A DNA stretch of 64,000 bases. Origin: Streptomyces ortus (GTDB lineage: Bacteria > Actinomycetota > Actinomycetes > Streptomycetales > Streptomycetaceae). Position 1 is the first letter of the stretch. Each line of letters opens with the position of its first letter. Both the position numbers and the translations under genes were made by a program. The notes below the pieces were generated by a model. The model worked only from the letters and a program-made list of their open reading frames with translations. It was not told where the DNA came from and ran no database searches. The stretch covers positions 3,015,264 to 3,079,263 of the forward strand of contig NZ_JAIFZO010000002.1 of assembly GCF_026341275.1 (NCBI RefSeq). Reading direction: 5' to 3'. This document shows positions 25,358-33,492 of the stretch, in pieces.

Positions 25358-25969
25358 ATGGGCGTGGCGATACGAAGAGCGGGCGAGACCGACCGTGAGG
25401 AGGTGACGCGGCTCCTGGACGAGGCCTTCCAGGACGACCCGGTGAGCAGCTGGATCTTTCCCGGCGCGGACCACCGGCGGCGTACGCATCCCCTGCTGAT
25501 GGGGGCCTTCCTCGACATCGTGCTCGACGCGGGATACGCGGACGTCACGGAGGACGGCTCGGCCTGCGCGCTGTGGCTGTCGATACCTGCGGGGCCGCAG
25601 GAGGAGGACGAGGAGGGACCGGCCCGACTGCGCGCGGCCGTCGATCCCGGCAACGAACGGGTCGAGCTGGTCGCCCGGCTGACCGCCGAGGCGCACCCGG
25701 CGGGCGCGGCTCACGAATATCTGTGGATGATCGCCGTCAGACCGGAGCGGCAGGGGGAGGGGCTCGGGACCGCTCTCGTCGAGCGGGTGCTCGAACGGTG
25801 CGACGGGGAGGGGCGGGCCGCGTATCTGGAGGCGAGCGGTGAGCGGAGCCGGGGTCTCTACGAGCGGCTCGGGTTCGCGTTCACGGGCCGGCCGGTGGCG
25901 TTGCCCGCAGGGCCGTTCATGTGGCCCATGTGGCGCGAACCGTCGCACTCGCCGCCGCGTGACCGGTGA
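25358..25969 (+). CDS. GNAT family N-acetyltransferase
   Basis: 203 residues. The GNAT acetyl-CoA loop is RPERQGEGLGTALVERVLERC (about 128-148), preceded by beta4 EYLWMIAVRP and followed by AYLEASGERSRGLYERLGF. It would transfer an acetyl group from acetyl-CoA to an amine of unknown identity. The ATG at 25358 follows AAAGGGGTGGGGC. It lies 204 bp after the polyprenyl synthase on the same strand, so it may or may not belong to the encapsulin locus. Confidence 0.85.
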   Translation: MGVAIRRAGETDREEVTRLLDEAFQDDPVSSWIFPGADHRRRTHPLLMGAFLDIVLDAGYADVTEDGSACALWLSIPAGPQEEDEEGPARLRAAVDPGNERVELVARLTAEAHPAGAAHEYLWMIAVRPERQGEGLGTALVERVLERCDGEGRAAYLEASGERSRGLYERLGFAFTGRPVALPAGPFMWPMWREPSHSPPRDR

Positions 25970-26061
25970 GGGGGCGGTCGAGCGGACGTACAGCGGGAAG
26001 CGCTGATTCCGGGGTTGCCGCCCGGCTGTCGGCCCGACCCGTCCCGCAATATTCTGGGGGC

Positions 26062-26280
26062 ATGGCCAGCGATGAGTCCCTCTGTCCGGTCTGCGAGCAG
26101 TCCGTCGACACGGTCGTGCGTCGGCACAAGACCCTGGGCGTCTTCGTGCCCGTGTGGGGCCCCGGCCCCTGCCACAACCCCCGGTGCGCGAGCTACGAGG
26201 CGGGGGAGGAGCCCGCGCTCATGACCGGCCCGGGGTCACCGCCCGAGGAGTCCCGCCCCGGCACGGAACGGGAAACCTGA
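26062..26280 (+). CDS. Small putative zinc-ribbon protein
   Basis: 72 residues with paired cysteines SLCPVCEQ and CHNPRC, about 30 residues apart, as in a zinc ribbon; the C-terminal third is acidic and disordered. I do not recognise the family. A TATTCT -10 box at 26050-26055 ends six bases before the ATG at 26062, so translation may be leaderless (the GGGGG could alternatively be a weak ribosome binding site). Confidence 0.7.
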   Translation: MASDESLCPVCEQSVDTVVRRHKTLGVFVPVWGPGPCHNPRCASYEAGEEPALMTGPGSPPEESRPGTERET

Positions 26281-26294
26281 CCCCGACACCCCAC

Positions 26295-26328
26295 AGCCGC
26301 CACCAGCCGCCGACAGCCGGTGGCGGCT
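26295..26328. terminator. Bidirectional terminator hairpin
   Basis: AGCCGCCACC at 26295-26304 pairs with GGTGGCGGCT at 26319-26328. It lies exactly between the stops of the convergent zinc-ribbon gene (26280) and VOC gene (26333). Confidence 0.85.
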
Positions 26329-26332
26329 CCCG

Positions 26333-26743
26333 TCACTTGCGCTGGGTGAAGCGCAGCAGGTTGCCCGCGGGGTCGCGGACCGCGCAGTCACGGACCCCGT
26401 ACGGCTGGTCCATCGGTTCCTGGATGATGTCGGCCTCCGCGGCGAGCAGCCGCTCGTACGTCGCGTCGCAGTTCTCCGTGGTGAAGATGACGCCCCGCAG
26501 GAGCCCCTTGGCCAGCAGCTCGGCCACGGCCCGCCGGTCCGCCGCCGGTGCGTTCGGATCGGCGAGAGGCGGTTCCAGGACGATCTCCACGTCCGGCTGG
26601 AGCGGCGGACCGACCGTCACCCAGCGCATACCCTCGAAACCGACGTCGTTACGGACCTCCAGGCCCAGCACGTCGCGGTAGAAGGCGAGCGCCCGGTCGT
26701 GGTCGTCGACCGAGATGAAGCACTGTGCGATTTTGAGGTCCAT
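26333..26743 (-). CDS. VOC (glyoxalase/bleomycin-resistance fold) protein
   Basis: 136 residues with the two beta-alpha-beta-beta-beta modules of the VOC superfamily: AQCFISVDDHDRALAFYRDVLGLEVRNDVGFEGMRW and GVIFTTENCDATYERLLAAEADIIQEPMDQPYGVRDCAVRDPAGNLLRF in outline (split here only for description). Metal ligands and substrate are not clear. It ends 4 bp from the AraC-type gene upstream, so the pair is an operon in which the regulator probably senses the compound the VOC protein handles. Confidence 0.84.
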   Translation of the reverse strand: MDLKIAQCFISVDDHDRALAFYRDVLGLEVRNDVGFEGMRWVTVGPPLQPDVEIVLEPPLADPNAPAADRRAVAELLAKGLLRGVIFTTENCDATYERLLAAEADIIQEPMDQPYGVRDCAVRDPAGNLLRFTQRK

Positions 26744-26747
26744 GGCC

Positions 26748-27161
26748 TCACGCTAGAGGCTTCGCCGCCGCTCGGCGCACCGGTCGCGTGTACATCTTCG
26801 CCACGCACGCCGGGATCGACGCCCCGGGCTCGTGCGAGCGCGCCCGGTACGCGCTCGGTGTCTCGCCGACCAGCTCCGTGAAGCGGGAGCTGAACGAACC
26901 GAGCGACGTACAGCCCACCGCGAAGCAGACCTCCGTGACGCTCAGGTCACCGCGCCGCAGCAGTGCCTTCGCCCGCTCCATGCGCCGCGTCATGAGATAG
27001 CCGTACGGAGTCTCGCCGAAGGCGGCGCGGAAGCTGCGCTGGAAGTGGCCCGGGGACATCAGCGCGGTGCGCGCGAGCATGGGCACGTCCAGCGGCTCGG
27101 CGTACTCACGGTCCATCCGGTCGCGTGCCTTGCGCAGTCGGATCAGGTCCTGCGTGGTCAT
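26748..27161 (-). CDS. AraC-family transcriptional regulator, DNA-binding domain only
   Basis: 137 residues containing just the paired HTH of AraC/XylS regulators: LDVPMLARTALMSPGHFQRSF and LSVTEVCFAVGCTSLGSFSSRF, then the conserved ELVGETPSAYR. There is no N-terminal sensing domain, so effector sensing must come from another partner or be absent. It is the first gene of the operon with the VOC protein. ATG at 27161. Confidence 0.87.
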   Translation of the reverse strand: MTTQDLIRLRKARDRMDREYAEPLDVPMLARTALMSPGHFQRSFRAAFGETPYGYLMTRRMERAKALLRRGDLSVTEVCFAVGCTSLGSFSSRFTELVGETPSAYRARSHEPGASIPACVAKMYTRPVRRAAAKPLA

Positions 27162-27209
27162 GCCGTCAGCATCCCACGGCCCACTGACAGCGCCCCCGGA
27201 CCGGCCGGC

Positions 27210-27326
27210 TCAGTCCGCGGGCCCGAAGAGCGCGAGCTCCCCGATGCCGTCCAGGACCTCCTGGGCCACGGCCGAGATCCGGCGCCGGTGGGAGCGGGCG
27301 TGCTCGCGCAGCAGCGTATGGGCGAC
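27210..27326 (-). pseudogene. C-terminal fragment of an ANTAR-domain gene (decayed remnant)
   Basis: In the frame ending at 27210, the last 38 residues read VAHTLLREHARSHRRRISAV and then AQEVLDGIGELALFGPAD. This resembles the C-terminal half of an ANTAR domain (helices 4-5) and is out of frame with the intact GAF-ANTAR gene that ends at 27353, which already has its own full ANTAR domain. No start or upstream half is found. It is most simply a leftover of a deleted or frameshifted paralogue. Confidence 0.5.
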
Positions 27327-27352
27327 CGGGCGACGGATCGGGCGGCGGCCGG

Positions 27353-28111
27353 TCAGCGGGCCCGGTGCTGACGCGGGAAGGGCGAGCTGTCGGACGGGTT
27401 GCCGACGGTCAGGGCGGCCAGATCGGTGAGCTTCATCCGGTTCGCGCGGGCATGGCCGCGCAACTGCTCGAACGCCTCCTGGAGGTCGCAGTCGAGGCGT
27501 TCCGCGAGGATGCCCTTGGCCTGTTCGATGACGACCCGGCTGTTCAGCGCGTTCTGCAACTGGTCGCTCCGCACGAGCGCGTCGCGCAGCAGATCGCGAT
27601 GGGCCAGGCCGACGGCCGCGGCGTCGGTGAGGAGCCGGGCCCACCGGATGCCTGACGGCTCCAGCCGGCCGTACTGGTGGTAGAGGTCGAGCGCGCCCAG
27701 CGGACGGTCCCGATGAGCCAGGGGCAGGGCCGTGACGGCGGTGAAGCCCTCGGCCAGGGCACGGCTCGTGAAGCGGGGCCAGCGGGTCCGGCTGTGCGGG
27801 TGGGACATCGGAATGTTGGCGAGGGGGCCTCCGCCGCATGAGATGTCCAGGAGGGGCCCCACCCGCGACTCGGCCTGTAGGCACTCCAGCCGACGACTGC
27901 GATCGTCCGACGCGGCCATCCGCCAGGGACCGCCCTCCGGGCCGATCAGACTGAAGGCAGCCGCCTCCACTCCCGGTACGCGGACCATGACATGCGTAAG
28001 CCGTCGCAGGAGATGGTCCTCGCTCTCGCCCCGGGCCGGAGCGTCGACCAGGGTGAGGAGATTCGCGGCCAGTTCCTGCGAGCGGGAGGCGTCGAGCGGG
28101 TCGGTGCTCAT
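27353..28111 (-). CDS. GAF-ANTAR domain regulator
   Basis: 252 residues from ATG 28111. A GAF-like sensor domain (about 15-165; VEAAAFSLIGPEGGPWRMAA) is followed by an ANTAR RNA-binding domain (about 185-240; LNSRVVIEQAKGILAERLDC). ANTAR domains bind paired hairpins in mRNA and act by anti-termination. The ligand is unknown. A stand-alone GAF-ANTAR without receiver domain is typical of Streptomyces. It is divergent from two further GAF-ANTAR genes. Confidence 0.85.
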   Translation of the reverse strand: MSTDPLDASRSQELAANLLTLVDAPARGESEDHLLRRLTHVMVRVPGVEAAAFSLIGPEGGPWRMAASDDRSRRLECLQAESRVGPLLDISCGGGPLANIPMSHPHSRTRWPRFTSRALAEGFTAVTALPLAHRDRPLGALDLYHQYGRLEPSGIRWARLLTDAAAVGLAHRDLLRDALVRSDQLQNALNSRVVIEQAKGILAERLDCDLQEAFEQLRGHARANRMKLTDLAALTVGNPSDSSPFPRQHRAR

Positions 28112-28857
28112 CACATGGTTCCTGACGGCTTGGAAGGAATGCCGAACCGGAACGGACGGCCCCCGAGTACCCCCGTCCCACCGCTGAACCGCGTTGTTGT
28201 TCGTTCCAGGTGACAGCCAAGCACATGGTGCCACCGCGTGACTACGGTGTGTTTAGGACGGTGGCAATTTCCGGGACGCGGTTCTGCGGTCCCGGACAAA
28301 GGGCGTGTCACACGGGGCTGTTCCCGGTTTCTCCGTCTCCGACGAGCGCGCGGCGAGCCGCGCGGTGACGTAGCCGACCAGGTTGCTCGTGGGACCGGAT
28401 CACTCCCCGTTCGGCGTAGGGGGATCGGTGCGGGGAGTCCCTGGCGCAGACGTGTTCGCGACGGCGGTCGTACGAGGCGTACGCAGTGCTGCGCCGGGGT
28501 CCTCGGCAGCGGTCACCCTGATGCGGGCCGACAGTGCGGAACAGAGGGTGATCGGCCACGCATGGACGGCACCCCGAGGCGTGACCGGAAAGCCGCGAAC
28601 CAACGGCCGCCCGAGTCGCGCGCGGCCACGGTCGAAGGGCCATCATGGTCGAAGGCGGTACGGGCTCCAGCAGATGTGCGCCGCAACCGCGGGGGTCCGC
28701 GCCGGTACGAGCCGATACCGGGCGGGAGGGCGAGACTGGGGGCGAGAGCGTCGTGAGGTGACAGCGCGCGATGGGCGGGTGGTGGCCCGCCGGGGGAGCA
28801 GGCAGGGGCGATACTGGTGGATCATGCTGGTCGCGCGACCGGGCGGAGGTGAAGCCG
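28112..28857. other. 746-bp intergenic region between divergent GAF-ANTAR genes
   Basis: No ORF here has Streptomyces codon bias, a ribosome binding site and a recognisable domain together. It should contain two divergent promoters. The unusually long gap, next to the ANTAR remnant at 27210, looks like a site of past gene loss. A minus-strand stretch near 28300-28390 reads NLVGYVTARLAARSSETEKP after a stop and could be a further remnant, but it is too short to name. Confidence 0.6.
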
Positions 28858-29706
28858 ATGCGGTTCGAGAGCCGCGGCGGCGAGGGCGAATGGCCCGGGC
28901 GCAGGCAGCCGTCCGAGGCCGAGGACCGTCGCCGGGTCACCGAGGCCTTCACGGCCCTGGCCTCCTCCAGCGAGGTGCACAGGGTGCCCGAGCTGCTGTG
29001 CGGAGCCTGCGTGGACCTGTTGCCCGTCACCGGCGCCTCGATCTCGATCACCGGCAGCAGAACCGCCCGGGCGCTGTGGTGCGCCAGTGACGACACGGCG
29101 GCACTCCTCGCCGAGGCGCAGTACACGCTGGGCGACGGTCCCTGCCAGAGCGCCCTCGACCGGGCCGCCCCGGTGCTCGCACCCGACCTCACCGGAGGGC
29201 CGGACGCGCGTCGCTGGCCGGTCTTCGCCCAGCAGGCCGTCGAGTTGGGCGTCCGGGCGGTCTTCTCGCTGCCGCTCGGAGCCGGCGCGCTGGCGATCGG
29301 CACCCTCGATCTCTACCGGGACACCGCCGGCGCCCTGTCCTCGCGTGACCTGCGGATCGCGCTCCTGGTGAGGGACGCGGTCACGTTCGCCGTACTGAAC
29401 CTCGAAGCTGCCTCGGACGGCCTCTCGTCCAGCGACGAAGCTGGAGTAGCGTCCTGGGTGGACGCCGCGGAGGCCGACCACATCGAGGTCCATCAGGCCG
29501 TCGGCATGGTCATGGTCCAGCTCGGGGCGGATCCCGAGCAGGCCCTGGACCGGTTGCGGGCCCACGCCTTCGCGGGAGGGCTCACGATCACCGAGGTGGC
29601 ACAGGAGGTCCTGGCCCGCACTCTGCGTTTCCGGCCAGAAGGCGACGACGATCAACCAAGGGGCCGCGGTCGGCTCGGAGACGAAGGAGACGGTGACCGG
29701 TCATGA
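28858..29706 (+). CDS. GAF-ANTAR domain regulator
   Basis: 282 residues from ATG 28858, with GGAGGTGAAG upstream. GAF domain about 25-175 (ELLCGACVDLLPVTGASISI; YTLGDGPCQSALDRAAPVLAPDL; ARRWPVFAQQAVELGVRAVFSLPL) and ANTAR domain about 205-260 (HIEVHQAVGMVMVQLGADPEQALDRLRAHAF). The acidic tail is encoded across the ATGA overlap with the next gene, so the two are translationally coupled paralogues. It probably senses a small molecule or redox state and acts on RNA. Confidence 0.88.
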   Translation: MRFESRGGEGEWPGRRQPSEAEDRRRVTEAFTALASSSEVHRVPELLCGACVDLLPVTGASISITGSRTARALWCASDDTAALLAEAQYTLGDGPCQSALDRAAPVLAPDLTGGPDARRWPVFAQQAVELGVRAVFSLPLGAGALAIGTLDLYRDTAGALSSRDLRIALLVRDAVTFAVLNLEAASDGLSSSDEAGVASWVDAAEADHIEVHQAVGMVMVQLGADPEQALDRLRAHAFAGGLTITEVAQEVLARTLRFRPEGDDDQPRGRGRLGDEGDGDRS

Positions 29707-30431
29707 CCCGTGAAGAGCAGCTCGCTGAGGCGTTCGTGGGGCTGTCCGACACGCTGGCCGACGGGTTCGACCCGGTCGTCCTGCTGGACCGCCTGGCCGG
29801 ACACTGCGTCGCGATCGTGGGTGCCGACACGGTCAGCGTCATGATGGCCACGGCCCGCGGCGACCTCCGTACGATGTCGGTCTCCGCCCATGCGGACGGG
29901 GCCGAGCTGGTGCAGACGCAGACCCGGGAAGGCCCCGGCCGGGACTCCTACCGGACCCGGCTGCCGGTGGACGCCGTCCGGCTCGACGAATCCGGCGACC
30001 GCTGGCCGCGCTTCTCGGCCCAGGCCAGGCAAGCCGGTTACGGCGCCGCGCACGCGGTGCCGCTGAGGGTGAACCGCCAGACCATCGGTTCCGTGAGTCT
30101 CCTGCTCAGCGCGCCGGCCGGGCTGCCGCCGGGCGGCCTGCGCCTCGCCCAGGCGCTCGCCGACGTGGCCGCCGTGGCGCTGGTCCACTGGAGCCCGGAC
30201 CCCGCCAGGCCCATGGACATCCTTACCCACGTCCAGGCGGCCGTCGCGGCCAAGGCCACCGTCGAGATGGCGCAGGGGATGCTCGCCGAGCACGGGCAGC
30301 TCGAACCCGCGCGTGCGATGGAGGCCCTGCTCGCCTACAGCGGCCTCAACGGCAACCGGCTGACCTCGACCGCCCAGGCACTGGTCCGCCGCACTCTCGA
30401 ACCGGCCCTTGTACTCGCCGCCCTGGAGTGA
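29703..30431 (+). CDS. GAF-ANTAR domain regulator, second of a coupled pair
   Basis: 242 residues with the same architecture as the preceding gene, which it overlaps by ATGA. GAF domain about 10-160 (LLDRLAGHCVAIVGADTVSV; RWPRFSAQARQAGYGAAHAVPLR), ANTAR about 175-232 (AVAAKATVEMAQGMLAEHGQLEPARAMEALLAY). The two proteins share order but are diverged, so duplication is old. They could form a heterodimer. A 252-bp gap precedes the STAS gene downstream. Confidence 0.86.
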   Translation: MTREEQLAEAFVGLSDTLADGFDPVVLLDRLAGHCVAIVGADTVSVMMATARGDLRTMSVSAHADGAELVQTQTREGPGRDSYRTRLPVDAVRLDESGDRWPRFSAQARQAGYGAAHAVPLRVNRQTIGSVSLLLSAPAGLPPGGLRLAQALADVAAVALVHWSPDPARPMDILTHVQAAVAAKATVEMAQGMLAEHGQLEPARAMEALLAYSGLNGNRLTSTAQALVRRTLEPALVLAALE

Positions 30432-30683
30432 CACCGGTCGGCGCGAGCCGCCGCGCACGCCCTTCGCGCGACGGCGTGCGCAGGGGGCGGTCGATGCGTG
30501 CAACCACCAACAAGAACCACCCTGTATACGGCGTACGACCGCGCGTGACCGGGCACGATGGTGAGTAGCACTTCGGTGCCGCCCAAGACCTCGGTGGCGT
30601 CCGCCGCGCGTCCCCCCAGCCGCGCCCTCGCGTTTCCGTGCTTCCCGGAGAGAACACTCCTGGAAAGATCACTGAGGTGGGCC

Positions 30684-31070
30684 ATGGGCACCCATCACGT
30701 CACCTTCGGCCTGCGCCACCGGATCACAGGCGACACGCTGATACTCCTGCCACGGGGCGAACTGGACGCCTGGGCCGACCAGGAACTGTTCCCGCGAATG
30801 ACCGAACTCCTCGACCTGCACCGGGATCCGGCCCTCACCGGCGTCGTCGTGGATCTCGGCGCGGTGACCTTCCTGGACGCCGGCGGTCTGCGCCTGCTGG
30901 TCCGCCTCAGGAACCGGACGTGCCCGAGCGGCCTCGAACTGCGGCTCGCCCGCACCCCCGCCAAGGTCCGTCGCGTCCTGCGGCTCTCCCGGCTCGAGCG
31001 CACCTTCATCTTCCTCGACGAACCGGGGTCGCCGTGCGACAAGGCCTCCGGGCGCGGTGTTCCCGCCTGA
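30684..31070 (+). CDS. STAS-domain anti-sigma factor antagonist-like protein
   Basis: 128 residues from ATG 30684 (GAGGTGGGCC upstream). The STAS fold is clear: TLILLPRGELDAWADQELF and VVVDLGAVTFLDAGGLRLLV. The segment that carries the phosphorylated Ser in SpoIIAA/RsbV (MDSSGL) is here LDAGGL (residues 64-69), so Ala66 replaces the phospho-acceptor. It may bind an RsbW-type partner constitutively or serve another STAS role. Anti-sigma targets are not adjacent; PrsH lies 12 kb away. Confidence 0.85.
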   Translation: MGTHHVTFGLRHRITGDTLILLPRGELDAWADQELFPRMTELLDLHRDPALTGVVVDLGAVTFLDAGGLRLLVRLRNRTCPSGLELRLARTPAKVRRVLRLSRLERTFIFLDEPGSPCDKASGRGVPA

Positions 31071-31241
31071 CCGGACAGCGCCTTGCCGGGGCCCGATCGC
31101 CGTACGAGAGTGAGTACGCGCTCCCGCGCCGGTTCAGCCGGTCCGGAGCGTCGGCCCGGGACCCCGGCAGGCACCCCCACATCGGACGCGATCCGAGTGC
31201 GCCCATGTCGGCGTGCGCGGGCGCCGGCGGAGGGCCGAGGC

Positions 31242-31709
31242 GTGGACGAGCGTGAGCGGAGCGAGCCGGACCACCGGGCCCGGCTGAGCGAGCAGGAGTG
31301 CCGGGAGGTCCTGGCCCGCACCCCGGCCGCCCGGCTGGCCGTCACCCGCCGGGGTCTGCCCCGTATCGAGCTGGTCGGGCTGGTGCACTTCGACGGCGAA
31401 CCGGTGGCGCTGCTGCCCGAGTACAGTCCCGTCGCCCGGGCGCTGTCCGAGGTGATCTCCCCGCGCAGACTCGTCGCGCTGCAGACCGACGACCTGAGCG
31501 ACTCACGGCACGAGGTGCACAGTGTCACCGCCGTCGCGCGGCCCCGCTGGATCGTCGGCTTCGACGACGTGCGCGAGTGCCGGCGGATAGCCGAGGCCCG
31601 GGGGCTCGACGTCAGGTCCGACACGTGGTTCCTGGCCATGACCCACCCCATGCTCATGGGCCGGCGGGTCCCTCTGCGGAGTCCGGGCCACATGCCGCAG
31701 AACCGATGA
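31242..31709 (+). CDS. Pyridoxamine 5'-phosphate oxidase family (split-barrel flavin-binding) protein
   Basis: 155 residues from the GTG at 31242 (GGAGGGCCGAGG upstream); longer readings lack coding character. The split barrel appears as LSEQECREVLARTPAARLAVTRRGLPRIELVGLVHFDGEPVALLP, then RRLVALQTDDLSDSRHEVHSVTAVARPRWI (motifs quoted in outline). Relatives bind FMN, F420 or heme, so the cofactor is unknown. It follows the STAS gene by 171 bp on the same strand. Confidence 0.72.
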   Translation: MDERERSEPDHRARLSEQECREVLARTPAARLAVTRRGLPRIELVGLVHFDGEPVALLPEYSPVARALSEVISPRRLVALQTDDLSDSRHEVHSVTAVARPRWIVGFDDVRECRRIAEARGLDVRSDTWFLAMTHPMLMGRRVPLRSPGHMPQNR

Positions 31710-31887
31710 GATCCGCGAACCGGCGGGCGGGACCGGTCCCGTGCGGCCGGGGCAGCAAGTACGGGAGGCAGAAGAAACGACCGCACCCGGACCGCGGTGG
31801 ACGCCGTGTGGGGCGGCCTGCGGACCGGGTGCGGTCAGGAAGGCGCTGCGGCCGGAGCGACCGCAGGTCAGAGAGCGTGACGCGAGG

Positions 31888-32283
31888 TCAGGCCTTCTTC
31901 GTCTCCCAGAAGATCTTGTCGATCTGGGCGATGTAGTCGAGAGCCTTCTGGCCCGTCGCCGGGTCGGTCGAGGCCTTCGCGGCCGAGAGGGCCTTGAGGG
32001 CGTCGTTGACCAGCTGGTGCAGCTCCGGGTACTTCTCGAAGTGCGGGGGCTTGAAGTAGTCGCTCCACAGCACCGAGACGTGATGCTTGGCGAGCTCGGC
32101 GCGCTGCTCCTTGATGACGGTGGCGCGGGCCTGGAAGTGCGCGTCGTCGTTGGCGGCCATCTTTTCCTGGACGGCCTTCACCGACTCCGCCTCGATGCGG
32201 GCCTGGGCGGGGTCGTACACACCGCAGGGCAGGTCGCAGTGTGCGCTGACCTTGACCTTGGGGGCAAACAGGCGGGAAAGCAT
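31888..32283 (-). CDS. sodN: Nickel-containing superoxide dismutase SodN
   Basis: 131 residues. The 14-residue leader MLSRLFAPKVKVSA is cleaved to expose the nickel hook HCDLPCGVYD (His15, Cys16 and Cys20 of the precursor), which binds and redox-cycles nickel; a four-helix bundle follows. It dismutates superoxide in the cytoplasm. Length and hook are exactly those of known NiSOD. A GAGGAAGGA ribosome binding site precedes the ATG. The maturation protease gene sodX is divergent, with 143 bp between the starts. Confidence 0.98.
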   Translation of the reverse strand: MLSRLFAPKVKVSAHCDLPCGVYDPAQARIEAESVKAVQEKMAANDDAHFQARATVIKEQRAELAKHHVSVLWSDYFKPPHFEKYPELHQLVNDALKALSAAKASTDPATGQKALDYIAQIDKIFWETKKA

Positions 32284-32426
32284 TGAGCTGTCCTTCCTCG
32301 TGATCGTCTTCTCAGGTGGGACATTACTCCGTGAGGGACGGCTTTTCGCGAGTGCCCCCATGGGCTTAGGACAAAAGTCCGGGGTCAGACTGGGACTCGT
32401 GGAGGATAGGACGGGGAGGTGCCGGG

Positions 32427-32861
32427 ATGCCGGAGCTGTCACAGGAGACCGAGCGCGTGAGGGGCGTCCTGCCGTTCGGGGCCGCCGAGGTGACGGGGCC
32501 GTCCATGGCGCCCACGCTGCTGCACGGGGATCAGCTCGTCGTGCAGTACGGGGCCAGGATCAGGCCCGGTGACGTCGTCGTCCTGCGCCATCCCTTCCAG
32601 CAGGACCTGCTGGTCGTGAAGCGCGCGGCCGAGCGGCGCGAGGGCGGCTGGTGGGTGCTGGGCGACAACTCGTTCGCCGGCGGGGACAGCAGGGACTACG
32701 GAACCGTGCCCGAGGAGCTGGTCCTCGGGAAGGTGCGGTTCCGGTACCGGCCGCCGCAGCGGGGTCAGCGCTCGCCGTTGGCGGCGGCCCGCTGGGTGTG
32801 GTCGGCCGCCCGGCCGGTGCTCTCCGGCCGGTCCGCCTCCAGGCGCTTGCGGGCGCGGTAG
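32427..32861 (+). CDS. sodX: Nickel SOD maturation protease SodX (S26 signal-peptidase-like)
   Basis: 144 residues. The S26 serine-lysine motifs are VTGPSMAPTLLHGDQLVV (Ser about 26) and LLVVKRAAER (Lys about 64), with the GDNSFAGGDSRDYG box. It removes the SodN leader so the N-terminal nickel hook can form. There is no transmembrane anchor, in keeping with a cytoplasmic substrate. The start ATG has GGGGAGGTG upstream. The last 97 bp overlap the convergent CGNR gene, encoding an Arg/Ala-rich tail not needed for the protease fold. Confidence 0.93.
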   Translation: MPELSQETERVRGVLPFGAAEVTGPSMAPTLLHGDQLVVQYGARIRPGDVVVLRHPFQQDLLVVKRAAERREGGWWVLGDNSFAGGDSRDYGTVPEELVLGKVRFRYRPPQRGQRSPLAAARWVWSAARPVLSGRSASRRLRAR

Positions 32862-33394
32862 GCGGCGACGTTCGCCCGGGTCGCGCAGCGGTCCGAGCAG
32901 TAGCGCCGGGAGCGGTTCGTCGAGGTGTCGAGGTAGGCGTTGCGGCACGGCGGTGCCTCGCACAGGCCCAGGCGGTCCACGCCGTACTCGGTGAGGTGGA
33001 AGGCCAGGCCCATCGCGGCGATCGCGGCGTAACCGGCGGTCGCGTTCGACGGGTGGTCCGCCAGGTGCATGTGCCACAGCGGGCGGCCGTTGTCGTCCCG
33101 GAAGTCGTGGCCCGAGATCTGCGGGCTCACCGGGAACTCCAGCAGCAGCGAGTTCAGCAGGTCCACGGCGAGCGTCTCGTCGCCGCCGTCGGCCGCCTCG
33201 AAGACCGCCCGCAGTCTGGCCCGTACGCCGCGGAAGCGGGTCACGTCCGAGTCGTTGGCGCGGCGGGCCGCCGAGGAGTTGCCCTCGAAGAGGTCACGAA
33301 CGGCCCCGACCGAGGTGAGCGTGTCCTTGCCCCGGGCCGGCTCCTCGCTGTTGACGAGACGGACGGCGTAATCCGAGTAATAGGCCAGTTCCAC
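32765..33394 (-). CDS. CGNR zinc-finger / ABATE-domain transcriptional regulator
   Basis: 209 residues from the GTG at 33394 (AAGGAC upstream). An N-terminal ABATE-type domain (AVRLVNSEEPARGKDTLTSV; HDFRDDNGRPLWHMHLA) is followed by the C-terminal CGNR zinc finger (LCEAPPCRNAYLDTSTN and RSRRYCSDRCATRANVAAYR). These proteins are thought to be stress-responsive regulators that bind DNA through the finger. The 3' end overlaps sodX by 97 bp in convergent orientation, giving antisense potential to both transcripts. Confidence 0.86.
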   Translation of the reverse strand: MELAYYSDYAVRLVNSEEPARGKDTLTSVGAVRDLFEGNSSAARRANDSDVTRFRGVRARLRAVFEAADGGDETLAVDLLNSLLLEFPVSPQISGHDFRDDNGRPLWHMHLADHPSNATAGYAAIAAMGLAFHLTEYGVDRLGLCEAPPCRNAYLDTSTNRSRRYCSDRCATRANVAAYRARKRLEADRPESTGRAADHTQRAAANGER

Positions 33395-33492
33395 TTGTAG
33401 TCCTTACGAGGGCGCTCTATGGTCGTGGTGCGGGCACGTAATGGCTGATGGCGTCTCCAGGGTATTACATCCTGGAGGGGAAAGGGGCTTTC

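Noticed and set aside
27210..28226. Full 338-residue frame ending at 27210
   Set aside because: Most of it is a shadow of the intact GAF-ANTAR gene; only the last 38 residues look like a real domain remnant.
28383..29090. 235-residue plus-strand ORF in the ANTAR gap
   Set aside because: No ribosome binding site, no domain, Arg-rich random composition, and it overlaps the better-supported GAF-ANTAR gene.
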